Below are positions 24,870 through 36,540 of a stretch of 64,000 nucleotides of DNA, one piece after another; within the stretch, counting starts at the first letter, position 1; every line of letters starts with the position of its first letter. The notes beneath the pieces are model-generated. The model made no database searches, had not been told where the DNA came from, and was given only the letters and a program-made list of their open reading frames with translations. The DNA is from Pelargonium x hortorum. Taxonomy: Eukaryota; Streptophyta; Magnoliopsida; Geraniales; Geraniaceae. Both the position numbers and the translations under genes were made by a program. Where the stretch lies: the NCBI GenBank assembly GCA_036897525.1, contig JAYMTJ010000004.1, positions 156,076 to 220,075 of the forward strand, in the 5' to 3' direction.

Positions 24870-27800
24870 GAAATGTTTCGGAAGTAAAGGTAAATATGAA
24901 AGATTTATGTATTCTGTCTTCTGTTATTAGAATCACTTAGATAAAGAACGTACAAATCAACCCTCCTTCAATTCTTCTTTGACCCTTTCTTTGCTAAAAC
25001 AAAGAGAATTATCTGGTTTATCCTCTCCTTTAGAATACACTTACTTAATTGGAAGCTCTCTAATCTAAGGAAATGGAAAGCTCTTCTTCTTGCTAAGCCT
25101 GCTACAACACAGAGAATCAGTGGTTTCAAAGAATAAAGAAGATAATCAGGTTTCTACCATATCATGCAATGTCTGCTTACCTCCAAACAAAGAATTGAGT
25201 CCTTGTTAAACTACTAAACTAAACGGGAACTCTTTCAAGAATACCAATTAGAGGCTCGCTTTCCATTAGAACAATTACACCTAGGAATAGATCGGGGGTA
25301 AGCTCCTATAGTTACAGTTACTTATTTTTCCTTACAGGCATTTCCTTTTTAGCCTGGAAGACATTTACTCCTTCATAAACTAAAGGAACTCCTTTACCTT
25401 CATTCATTCAATCCCTTGATTAGAGATTAAGAGTCTGTACAACTAGAGTTAGGAGAATCTGATAAAGTAAAGTGTCATACTCCTGAACCTGTTTAAACCT
25501 TGCTTTACCAAGAAAAGAATACAAAGTGCTTGCTAAAGACAGAAGTCAAATTCTTTAACACCTATTCTTGACATACTTCACTACAATTATGAATGCTATT
25601 AGCGGCTTAAACTGGTATATCGGAAAGCGCTCTATGGGATAGAACTCTATTCCACTTGAAAGCTGCACCTTCCCTCAAGACTGTTTCAATTATCCTACCC
25701 TTTAGCCAACAAAGCTACACTAGAAGGCATCTGCTTTGGACTGTCCTCAATCTGCTACACTGGCAAACGGACCTGTTTTCCTTTAGCGGCTTTAGCAACA
25801 CTGTCTATATAAGTGCAACTTTAACACCTTTCGCACCACCTAGCTCCACCTAATAAAGCTTAGGAATCTCAAACCCAGAATACTGGTATACTGGAATACA
25901 GAAGACATTTAAACTACAAAACTGGAACCTCTAAGTGTGAACTCCTTTAGCTGCTATAAGGTACGGAGTCCTCCAACAAATTCCCAATACAAACCCTCAA
26001 TTGACAGGTTAGGTAATATTTATCTTGGTTAGAACAATTAAATAGTAAAGCTCTCTAGTTTGCGCGGAACCATCACAAGAACAAAGTAAAGAAAATCTGT
26101 GTTATTCCTTTAGCTGCACCCTGTTATTCCATTAGATGAGACATGAACAAAAAGTAAGGAATTCTCTTTCTCTTCTCCTTAATACCTGCTAAAACTGATA
26201 GGCTCTCTAAAAACTCTTGACAAGAATACAATTAGAGAGTTCTTTCCCAAACCATTAAGACTCTACTCAAGAACAACGAGGAAGAATTAAGAAACTTCCT
26301 GAAACCTTAACATGAAAGTGCAAGACCTGCTTCCAAACTACAGAATTGCCTTCTTCGAATCCGATCCTTTGCCATTGACCTGCTGTTAATCAATTCCCTC
26401 TTTACCTTCTATCTCAACAACAGTCAACTTCTTTAGAACTAAATATCCACTCTTTCTAAGTAAGATAAGAAGGAGTACTTTAGTACACTGTCCCATCAAT
26501 TAGTAATTAGTGCCTTATTTTCTGTAATATAATGTCAGATTCTTAGACATTCAACTTAATCTTCTTAGCTCGCATTCAACTAGAGGGTTTAGCAACACAG
26601 TCAATGTCAGCCTGGTCAATTACTCCTAGGAATCTGCTCTCAACAAACAAATAGAATCCTGGATCCGGTTTCTATCTTATAAACTATCTCAAATACTCAA
26701 AAGAAAAAAGAAAATAGAATCTGGTTTCGACAACTGAACAAAAGTAAAAGAACTAATACCAAGGAATATTCTAAGACTCCAAGGTTGTACACAGAAGAAT
26801 ACAAGCTATTAATATGTGAACCTAAATAAATAGAATCCCTAATAGCTGCACTTCCTATAGTTACTATTTAACAGGAACACTTAAGGTAAGGGTTGGAATG
26901 TACTCAGTTAAACTACTGGAACCTTAAAGATTAGAACCTTTATCTGCAATCCCATTATCTTAAACTCTTTTTTTATAAGAAACTCAGAATTAAATAGAGT
27001 TTTTGGTATCCGGATATCTAAATAAGGGTAGAGTACTTTACTATTAGCAAAATACAGTCTTGGTAGGATCTATATTAAAATAAGTAGGCGCTTGAGTCTT
27101 ACATATATACTGTGTTTCCTTTTCCTTAATTAGGTTTGTGGCTCAAACTTGGGTATAAGGTAATAAAAAGAGTAATGGGTACTCCATTCGGGCTCAAAAG
27201 AAAAAACTATCAAAATTGGCAAGAGATATTGAATAAAGAACGGAACTTTGAGGTTAGGGAGCTGTAATGTTACAGTAAAAAAGTATAAGACTAAAGAGTT
27301 CACAAGTTTGATAGACCTTTTTAGGAAAAGATACAATTCAGTATAAGCAATACCTCTCTAGAGAATTAAAGAAGAGGAAAAAGGATAATGTAAAGGGTAC
27401 TTACTAGTCATTTTAGTTTATGGCAGCCTATGGGTTTCCTATATCCGCTAGAAGTGCTTCCTTGGTGTCTGATGCTAATGGCCTAATCCGATAGGAAGGG
27501 TACTCTCTGACTCTCTCTAGTAATACTATAACAACTAACTATACAAGCCTAGCTACTAAGACAAGGGAATACAGCTTTATACTGAATACTTCTTCTACGG
27601 GGTCGCTAAACTAGTATTTATAATAACTTGGGCACTGTTTGGGGCCGTATTCCTTATGTTTTAACATTAACATTTCTAAGCTATTGACTTAATAAAGTAT
27701 AATAAAATAGTTTATTCCTGAATTTATTAGTTAAGGCGCTGGAATGTAGCTATTAAGAGGGTTCCTTTTGTGCTCCCTTGTTTCCAGGTTTATCACAATA

Positions 27801-30800
27801 AATTTCAGAATTTATTAGAGAATAAAAGAATTGAAACGAAAGCATAGGAATTTTGCGGATATCTCTTGGCTAGCGCTCCTTTTGCTTTTGTTCTTGGAAT
27901 TCCAATTATGACTGACTCCAAAAAAAGAATTTCATTTAGTGAAAGTCTCATGGCTAGCACTATTTGTTGGAAGGATTACAGCATCTTAATAAAATTTCTT
28001 AAAGCAAGGGAAGACAGGGACCACTTTCTTTGTAGGCGGGTAGTATTTTACTTGATAGGCAGGATCCGTTTAAGTGTTATTCTTGCTTTGATCAGAAATA
28101 TGCATCTACATTATAGCTCTTATCGCTATTAGGAAGTTTTTCGTTGTGGGTTCAACTCGTGAAAAGTTACTGCTTTTAGAGTAGTAAGTTCTAGAGAAGG
28201 TCCTATAAGCAAGCTTACCTTAGTTTATAAAAATTTCCCATTTTCTCAATAATTAAATATTAGGGATGCTAGGGTATGAAGTAACTAAATTTATCAGTTT
28301 CTGGTAAAGAGGTAAAATGGAAAGTCTTTCTAGTTGTTGTTGATTATAGTGTAAGGTTAACTATCAAAAAACTATCTAACATTGCACTCTCTCATGTCGT
28401 TCTAGGCCGGGTAGAATAAGCATTACAATACTATATTACGAACTATTATACAATCTAAACACCTAACCTACTAATGAACAATTATTAGCTACAATAGCTA
28501 CAGGCTACAAGAAGAATACCTAGGACAGATATAGTAGCCCCTAAGCATAACATAAGCGGGGTATTGAGTGAGTAAGTTGTAATTAAAAGTCTAAGGTATG
28601 CTCTTTATGAAGTAAGGCTTAAGACTAAAACAGGGAATCGGGTATCCTATATTTAGAAACCTTTTGAAATCTTAGGCGGTTGTTCGGGGCTTTAACAAAT
28701 AAGGAGAGATAGCTCAGTCTTTTATTAAGTTAAGTGGCTAGAATTAGAGAGGTTTGTTTATTAAAGGGTAAGTCCTAACAGGTTTTTTAAACATATAAAA
28801 TATTGCTCAGAAAGTCCTTGGCCCGACCTTACAAGCACTCCAAACTAGTGATAAAAGGATTAACTAGGCCCTTTTGCATTTATTTGTTTCCTTTATCTTT
28901 ACTTTAGGAATTCTTGAAAGTCTTTACTAGGAAGTGTAATATTTAAAAAGGGTACCTTTCTTCCAGAATTTCTTGATGTAGCTATTAAATCTTGGTTTTG
29001 AGTAAGGCTTTTCTGTTCTTTGTTCTAGGTTTCCGATTTCAGATAGTATATTCCCATATCAAAGTAAAGCTACACTTAAATTCCTTCTCTATCTGGATAC
29101 TAAAAACAAGAATTACTTGAATTGGACTCCAACTATTCCTAAAAACGAGGAACACTAAAAAACAAATAGACTCCTTAACAAACAGCAACAAACACATCTA
29201 AAACAGAAATTCCAGGATAAAGAAATAAATACCTTTAGAAAACAAACCCTTTGCCTTGCTTAAGGAATATGAATATAGGGACGGAGCTTCTTTTACTTGA
29301 TTCTTGAGTAGGATCTTGAGTTCTTTCTTGTTTGAGTTGGTAGACTTTCTACTGGTACTGAGACAGGGTTTCGTGGTGGATGGTATCGTTCGTAAAGGTT
29401 TAATACTAGGATCTTTTACAGCTACGCAGCCTCAAAATGACTTAAAAATACCTAAAAAATGAAAAAGGTTTTTATTTTATCCTATATAAATAATATAGAT
29501 TGCACTTGATACTACTGTATCAAAATCAAAAAAAAAAGATACTATATTTTTTGTTGAAAGCTTTTCTACTATATAATAGAGATAATAGAGGCTCTCATTT
29601 GTACTCTTAACGAAATAGAAGAAAGGTGAGCTTTATCTTATCTAAACATTTTCTCTTCTTATCTTTAAGTTGCAATACTATCAAACCAGAGCTCTTTCAT
29701 TCTCTGTTAGAGTTAGACAAGAAGTTAGAATTGGATATTTCTTCTGGAATCAAGGAAGCTCAAACGGTCTATGATTTCTTTGGAAAAGGTTAGGTACAGA
29801 AAGAATTCATAGCTAGTATAACTGCCGGGGGAAGCACTTTCTTATATTAAATGTGGGACTATCCAGCCTAATGGCTGCAATAATCTTTTATTTTGTAAAA
29901 GCACTTCGGTACCTACCCAAGAGGTATGCTACAATTTTCTTTTCTCAGAGTTCAATCTTATATCAAAGACTTTTTCAACGCGACTTACTTTGTTGAAACT
30001 ATTCTGGCATCTAGCGCTTCAGTACACGCTCGACTTTCCTTGGATTCTGATTGAGACGTAGTCGCGGTTTGAACCTACAGCAAATTTATCCGCACTCTAA
30101 CTTTAAAAACACTAATAGTGCGGAATAAAACCTAAAAGAAACCTGCGTTCTATATAACTATACGAAATATTCCCGACCCTGCTTTAGTCTTTAATAGACT
30201 TTACTCCTAATTTCATTTTGCTGTCATTTAGAGAGCCATACTTGTCTAGAATTTCCTGTTAAAAAGAACCGTTTTTTAAGCCGAAGGTGTATATTCCTTT
30301 GGTTTATAATAAGCTATTCCTACTGCGAAGTTTAAATAGGAATTGACTTATTGATTCTGGTAAATTTAGCACTTGTGAAACGTAATTAGAATTATGAAAT
30401 CTGTCTTTAGTGGGTATTTTTTTATCCGGATAAACTAGACTCGATTTGCAGCTTTTGAAAACATATTTATGGAATCCCGGTTTGGTTCATTAAATAAAGT
30501 AAGTCATTTTGGGGGTATTCAAAGAGCGTAACAACACTGGCTTTAGTTTAGAACGAAACCCGGGGTTTCTGTGTATAAATAATACTTAACTTCTGTTCAA
30601 GGTAGCTATCAACTAAGGCATTTTCCTCCCCTTTCAGCCCCCAAAACAAGTATTTGGTTTGGAATAACCGTATGCAAATTCCTTTTCTGGGTAAAAAAAG
30701 CTAAGACAAATCGAAATACCCGGATTCTAAACTAGCAAGTGCATATTGTTTTATTTACAAGGATATCATTTCTAAATCTACTTTTTATTAATGAAATCTC

Positions 30801-31025
30801 AAATTAGGAACTACTTGAATATCCAAAACTCTTGGAAAAGGACTCTTAAATTTAGAGGGCCCCCTAAAAGAAAACTTACGGATAGAATTTTCAGGAACAC
30901 TTTTTATTTTATAGTGCAGTGCCTTACTTTTCCAGTATATTGTGGTATCAAAACAAAAAACGGGTCTTGAAAAGAAGTTAAACATTACAAGATAATTTTT
31001 TTAGTTTAGAGGCCAGGAAACCCCT
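24870..31025. other. Non-coding tract; C-rich plus strand to about 26950
   Basis: No gene is recognisable. From about 25000 to 26950 the plus strand is richer in C than G (about 19 to 8 in 26341-26400), the opposite of the block just upstream. This part has the same word style as 480-1500: the 17-mer TTTCCATTAGAACAATT occurs at 950-966 and 25260-25276, and a CATTTACT..CTTCATAAACT string is shared by about 1058-1080 and 25366-25388. After 26950 the sequence returns to balanced AT-rich DNA. At 28703-28717 GGAGAGATAGCTCAG resembles a tRNA 5' end, but nothing downstream completes it. GGTACTGAGACAGGG at 29354-29368 repeats 7066-7080. The 88-codon frame at 27866-28132 is unassigned and within chance length. 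Confidence 0.6.
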
Positions 31026-31071
31026 ACTTCTTAGAGGAATATTATAATACTTCTTAGAGGAATATTATAAT
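31026..31071 (+). repeat. Perfect tandem duplication, 2 x 23 bp
   Basis: A 23-nt unit beginning ACTTCTTAGAGG and ending ATTATAAT (31026-31048) is repeated without change at 31049-31071. There is no third copy. The perfect identity suggests a recent slippage-type or microhomology-mediated duplication. Confidence 0.95.
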
Positions 31072-34000
31072 ATAAAAAAGTTGACTACCACAAGTAAAGG
31101 GTATTTGCTAGAAGCCGGAATACGACAAAGTACAGGTAGCGCAATTTAAGGACTCTAAATAGACGTGACAAGGTTTCTTACATTAAAGTTTTATACTATA
31201 ACTGAGATAACATACTCCTGCACCCATGAAATTTTGCATAGAAAATAACCACATAGCCATTAAGCTTTTCGGATTTAGCCGGAGATTTAAGAAAGAGGTA
31301 CTTCGACTCGCTGTAGGAAAAAACGGAATTCTATTCTAGAATATGAGTACTGATTAAGCGGGCCCTTTCTCTAGCTTGTATATAATTCTAAAAACCTCGA
31401 ATAAGTCAAGTTGTTGTAGGTTATAAAAAATCTTAAGCGAATGAAGGAAAATTTTTGAGTTTAACTCATAGAAAAAACCGGGTTACAGTGCAGCTGCGCC
31501 TAAAAAATTCCTTCAGAAAACTGTAAAAAAAGTAGTATTACAAGGCTTGTCCTTAGAAATTTAACTAGAATTCTGAGCTTTATGAAAATATTGCAGTAAC
31601 ACGTGAAAATTGTATTGTTCCCTAGACCTTTACTTGTATCCCATAAAGAAAGCACACTCACTATACGTCTGGAGCCTTATTTTAAACTTCGTATCTACCG
31701 ACAGTTAAAGTCGGGTAGACGAGACTTTCTATAAGCACTTTAATTAACTAGGCTATGCATTCAAATCAGAGTTCTCTTACCTCTCCTGTGTTACTTTCAA
31801 AGAAAAAAGGGGTTGTCTATATTAATTATACGCAAGTTCTATACTTAACTTAATACAGTACTAAAAACATTTTTCCGTTAACCACTCTCCAAAAAAAACT
31901 TCTCGATTTAGGTTACACAAAGGCAACCCTTAGAAAAAAACCCACTTCAGTAAATAAGTATGCTATAGAAGCTTTCTCTTCAAATCAAAAGAGGAGCTCA
32001 AAGTCAAATTACGGAGACTTATAGTGTACAAAAGAGCCAAAAAGGGGCTTTTCCTTGGTTTCATTTCTTTAGCGAAAGTTAGGAGTAACAGAACTTGATT
32101 TATCTCATAACTTAGGATGTAGATACTGTAAACATCTCATAAACATTTCTAGAGCAGCCTCGTAGCCAACAGCTATTAATTAGAATATCTAGGGGTTCTG
32201 AAATGTATGATAATATCTTGCTTAAGAATCATAGGTTATATAAAAGGATAGACTAAAAAAAAAGAAAGACATTTATATAAAAAGAAATTTAGGAAATACT
32301 TGCTTTGCCTCTGTCTGTCTGTACGGGCCTTTTCTTGCGTTTTAACAGCAGTTTAGAGCGTTCGACTTTCATTTGTTTTTTCGTAGGTTTCTTTATTGTA
32401 TAATCAAGAGGGTCCGAGCGATAGGGATACTCCGGTCCGGCTATAACAAAAAGTGCAATGCAATATAATGCGGGGGATTTGATTTCCGAATACAAAACGG
32501 ATTGTAATTTGTTCTTTCACAGGAGCTACCCCCTCCGAGGCTTTATGTACATCGAAATTAGACTGTTAATAAAAGAATTTAAAGGGTATACTCTTTAGAA
32601 GCGTATTTTACACTTAAATCTACTCTAGTTTTGACGCCCCCCGAAGACTTAGAGGCTAATAAAATAAAGGAGAATAAAATGAGAAATAAATTGTTACAAC
32701 GCCCTTATTTTTTCTATTACCAGAAGTCCTTTTCTAAAAACTTATTTTTTCGGTGGGTACTGATGTTTTGTTATAGTATAAAAAAGGGATTTTTCACGGT
32801 TATAGCACTCTCGTCTTTCAAAGTGGGGTTTACAGAGCCCTTGGGTTGCGAAAGTCTGAGGCTCCAAGGAAGCTACTTGTTTGTTTGTTAGAGCTTAAAT
32901 CAATCCCTTTTAACTTCCACTTATTATTTTTTGTCGGGTGACTCCCTATCTAAATATCCCAGTAAAAGTAGTTTTAATGAGGAGTTGTATAGCTAGCTTA
33001 GTGAATAAATACTAAAACCGAGTCGTTAGGGTGTCCCGGGTTATTGACTAAAAAAAAGTAAGCCTTGTATTTGTATGTATAGGAAGGGGCATGCAATGCA
33101 TTTAGGGAAACACGTAGGATAAAAGAATTTGCCGGGGGTAGTGTAGTAGTGCTATATACTTCATTCAAAAAACTGACCCTGAGGAATCCCCCCTTTTTTA
33201 TTATATACTTGGGTAAATACGGGTGTGTAGAGAGATTTTATGGATTATTTATTATAAAATCAAAATAAACTTGGAATTAATATATATAAGAGGTATAGAT
33301 AGATATCGATACTAGACTCGGTTTTAAGGATATACCCGATTTATATCCGTTTTCAGCAACACTTTAAGCCTATAGTATAGAGCCCCTCCCCTTTAACTTT
33401 TAAAGATTTTCTAAAACCGCGAGTTAAGAACCTGCTATTGGTACAGGACATGTGGATGCATTAGGATTTGTTACGGGTTCAAGTGTTAGCTTACGATTGC
33501 TTAGATTCGAAACTGGATCCTATAGCAAATCCTTAAAAAGAGCAATAACTAACATTGTACCAAAGCCCTTAAAAAAAATTTCTATATAAAAAGAAAGAGG
33601 GAGGGTTCTCATGCCCTTTGGCTTTTGACTTAAAGAGTTTTTTTAGGTCGTTGCAAAGGCTCAAAATCCGGCTCAGTGTTTGGTTTGGTTAAAAAAAAGC
33701 AGGGTCCTCTCTTAGGAAAGTAGAATTGAGCTTTGAAAATATTATTAACAAGTCCATTTATTTATACTTTATGAGTTAGGCAAAACTTGAGAATTTGTAT
33801 TCGTTTTCGAGTCCAATTCTCTTGCAGGATTGAGGCATTTTAGGAGAATACAGGTAAATTCCAAGATTTTTTAGGGTTTTCCTATATAAACCTTTTTCTG
33901 AAAATCCCCCTTTTACTGAGAGGCCCCATGCTCGGTTAACTACTTATAATTAAAAGGCGAGCTACACCCTTATACAATGTAAATTAAGGATACCAAAAAC

Positions 34001-36512
34001 GCCGCACATAAAGTGTGTAGCTAAATCTTAGAACTCCTTTTTGGTTAATTCAAGAGGTCATTTTTCCTACACAGCTTTACAAGCTACTAATTCATACAAA
34101 ATGGAATTAAATTAAGTCGAAAGTATATAACAAAAGAGGAGTTACTCGATAAGAACCGGGGCTGCTGTTGAATTGAAGAGTAGTTTTCAAAAAAAAACTA
34201 GGATCGCTTTAGGAAATAAATAATCCTGGACCTTACTTAAAAAAAATCCTAGTTTCTAGAAAGTCCTTTTACCTCTAAAGAGAACACTTCTGCGTGACTT
34301 AAGCTTATAGTTTCTATATTACCTATTATCTAAACCTAATTAGATTATATTATATATAAAATACCCGAGGACTTCCAATTTACAAACTAGTAAAAAAGCG
34401 TGCGTGAATAAACAAAAAGGCTGGAGGGATGCACTTTGACTGTTAAGGAGCTACTTCTATTTATTATTTGTGAGTGCTTTCCTGTATTCCCTAGGCATAG
34501 GATAAACAAGTAACTCCCGCACAAACAGGGGTAACCTTAGTATATTAAGCTCTATAAGGTCTTTTATAGGATTTCAAGTTTAAAGCAAAAAAAAAGGATT
34601 CCCTTTTCTTTTCTTTTCTAATTTGCATTACTTGAGAGAGAGAACAAGGTCGAAAGGAAAGAGAGACTGGCCAGGCTAAGCCTTCCAACAATAACTACTA
34701 TATAACTCTTACTAAGACTCTTATTTCTATACTGATTAGATCTCTATTACTATATATACATAACTTGGCTAATAAAATAACTAACAAATACATGATAACC
34801 ATTACAATACTTCTATATTCCTAACAAGAACAATAAAAAGAGTACTATAGGCAGGATAGCTACAATAAGGACAGGCAACACAGGGAACATATGCTACAAG
34901 AAGAGTGCTGCTAAGACTAAACAAGGCTGCAAAACTAATAAAGAAGGCGATTGGGATACGGAATAAGAGTGTCCAGCTAAGAGATAGGTGTAGAAAGTCC
35001 TAGGTTTTTTCAGTGAAGAAGCCCTTTTTCATTTCATTAGTGTACGGTGATACTTACAATATACTAGTTAACCACTATACCTACTCTTACAATTAGACTA
35101 GACTCTATATACATATAAACACACTTCGATAAATTAGAATGCACTACTATCAAAACTAAATACTGTATACTTCCTATTTATGAAGGTGTTTACTACAGTA
35201 GGTACACTAATAAGTACAGGGTGCAAGAGTAATGCACTTAATACTTCTTATTTCCAGTATCTGTAATCTATAGCAAAGAAGGTAAAGAAATCCCATTAAT
35301 AGTTGAGTCTATTAGCCCTTTTTCTTATCTTACTAGGAATAGATTCTTCAGGTATTCCTTAGAGAGTACTCCTAAACAAGGCAAAGGGATTTTTTAAAAG
35401 GGAATTTCTTTCATGTCCAGCTTTTAAGATCCCGAGAAGTACAAATACAATGAATTCTATAAAGCATATAGTTAAGGGTTCCAAGCCGTAAGACTGTAAG
35501 AGTCCAAAGAAGGAAACCCCCTTTGTTTGACCTTATAGAAGATACTTTTTCTTAATTCTCCCAAATTCAAGAAGAGAGTATACTAGATCCTAAGTACTAT
35601 GAGTTAAAGGAACTGGAACTCTGTTAAAACTCATCCCCCCCAAGACAAGAAAGTGGCAATATGTGGGTCTAGCTTTCTAATTTTAAGTGGTCAGTACTTA
35701 ATCGAATCTAAAATCAAAACAAAAAAGAGAGTCTAAAAAATCTTGTACATGAACTTATGAAATTAAGCTCTAATTAACTCCGAAAGCGGTTTGAACTCGT
35801 GCATGTCCCTTACAAATCTTAACTTGATTCTTGATTAAAGCAGCTAATACTAATAGGATAGGAGCTCCTGCTTTCGTAGCGAAAGTTTTAAGAAATTCTT
35901 ACTTTGAAGGCATATACGGGGCCTGCAAGCATAAAATATGCTAGTAAGTCTCTTCTTTTTTTTAAGGTCATTTTGAGCCTCTTGTTTTGTATGTACTCCG
36001 GAGTTCTAGAAAAAGGTTCTAGCTATTAAGTTTCCCGTGGGCTCTCCCACTTTTACCCAGAATTTTAGGGGCTGCCTGGAGAACCTTATATCTAATCAAA
36101 TTCTCGGCATATCTAAAGAAAACTAAGTCTCTAAAGTAAAGAAGCTTTGCTTTTAAAATGAAAATTAGAAGTTTAAGAGACAAGACAACAAACATTATTA
36201 CCAAATTCTTTCTACAAATTAGACTCAGCCCTATTTATTATACCAGAACAAAAGGCGTTACTCTAGGGGGTTGCCTTCGCGATAATGTAGACACCAAGAT
36301 AAGTAGAGATTTTGTTTTCTGCTTTCTAAGAGCTGCCCGGATTCCTTAAAACTTTTTTCCACAGGACTGCTTTCGGGAGGATAGTTATACATAAAGGGCA
36401 CTACTACGTAACTTAAGACCTTTTACTTGTAACTAATCAAAGAAGACTGTCCCAGGTAATGAAAAGAATGCATTAACTTCAAAAGGCGTGTGTTATTTAC
36501 TTAACTTAAATT
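31072..36512. other. Non-coding tract, no gene recognised
   Basis: No gene is recognisable in either strand. Contents worth noting are a small hairpin at 31694-31719 (TCTACCGAC pairing with GTCGGGTAGA around AGTTAAA, one bulged base), the second copy of the 21-nt exact repeat at 31791-31811, and many short homopolymer runs of A or T. At 35788-35805 a minus-strand T-loop-like word (GAGTTCAAACC) is shared with 41931-41948. Confidence 0.6.
31791..31811 (+). repeat. 21-nt exact repeat, copy 2
   Basis: The second copy of the 21-nt word at 17864-17884, same orientation. It lies in otherwise featureless AT-rich DNA, about 70 nt downstream of a small hairpin (31694-31719). Confidence 0.8.
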
Positions 36513-36540
36513 GCTGGAAACCTTTTTTCCAGCTTTTTTT
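36513..36540 (+). terminator. Intrinsic-terminator-like hairpin with T-run
   Basis: GCTGGAAA (36513-36520) pairs perfectly with TTTCCAGC (36526-36533) around a five-base loop CCTTT, and seven T follow directly (36534-36540). This is the shape of a bacterial or plastid-type 3' end signal on the plus strand. No gene is recognised upstream, and several eight-pair hairpins are expected by chance in 64 kb, so its role is unproven; the added T-run makes this one stand out. Confidence 0.3.

Noticed and set aside
28703-28717. GGAGAGATAGCTCAG, resembling a tRNA 5' end
   Set aside because: No anticodon arm, T arm or complementary acceptor strand follows within 90 nt.
31694-31719. Hairpin TCTACCGAC / GTCGGGTAGA
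   Set aside because: It has a bulge and no T-run or adjacent gene; hairpins of this size are expected by chance.
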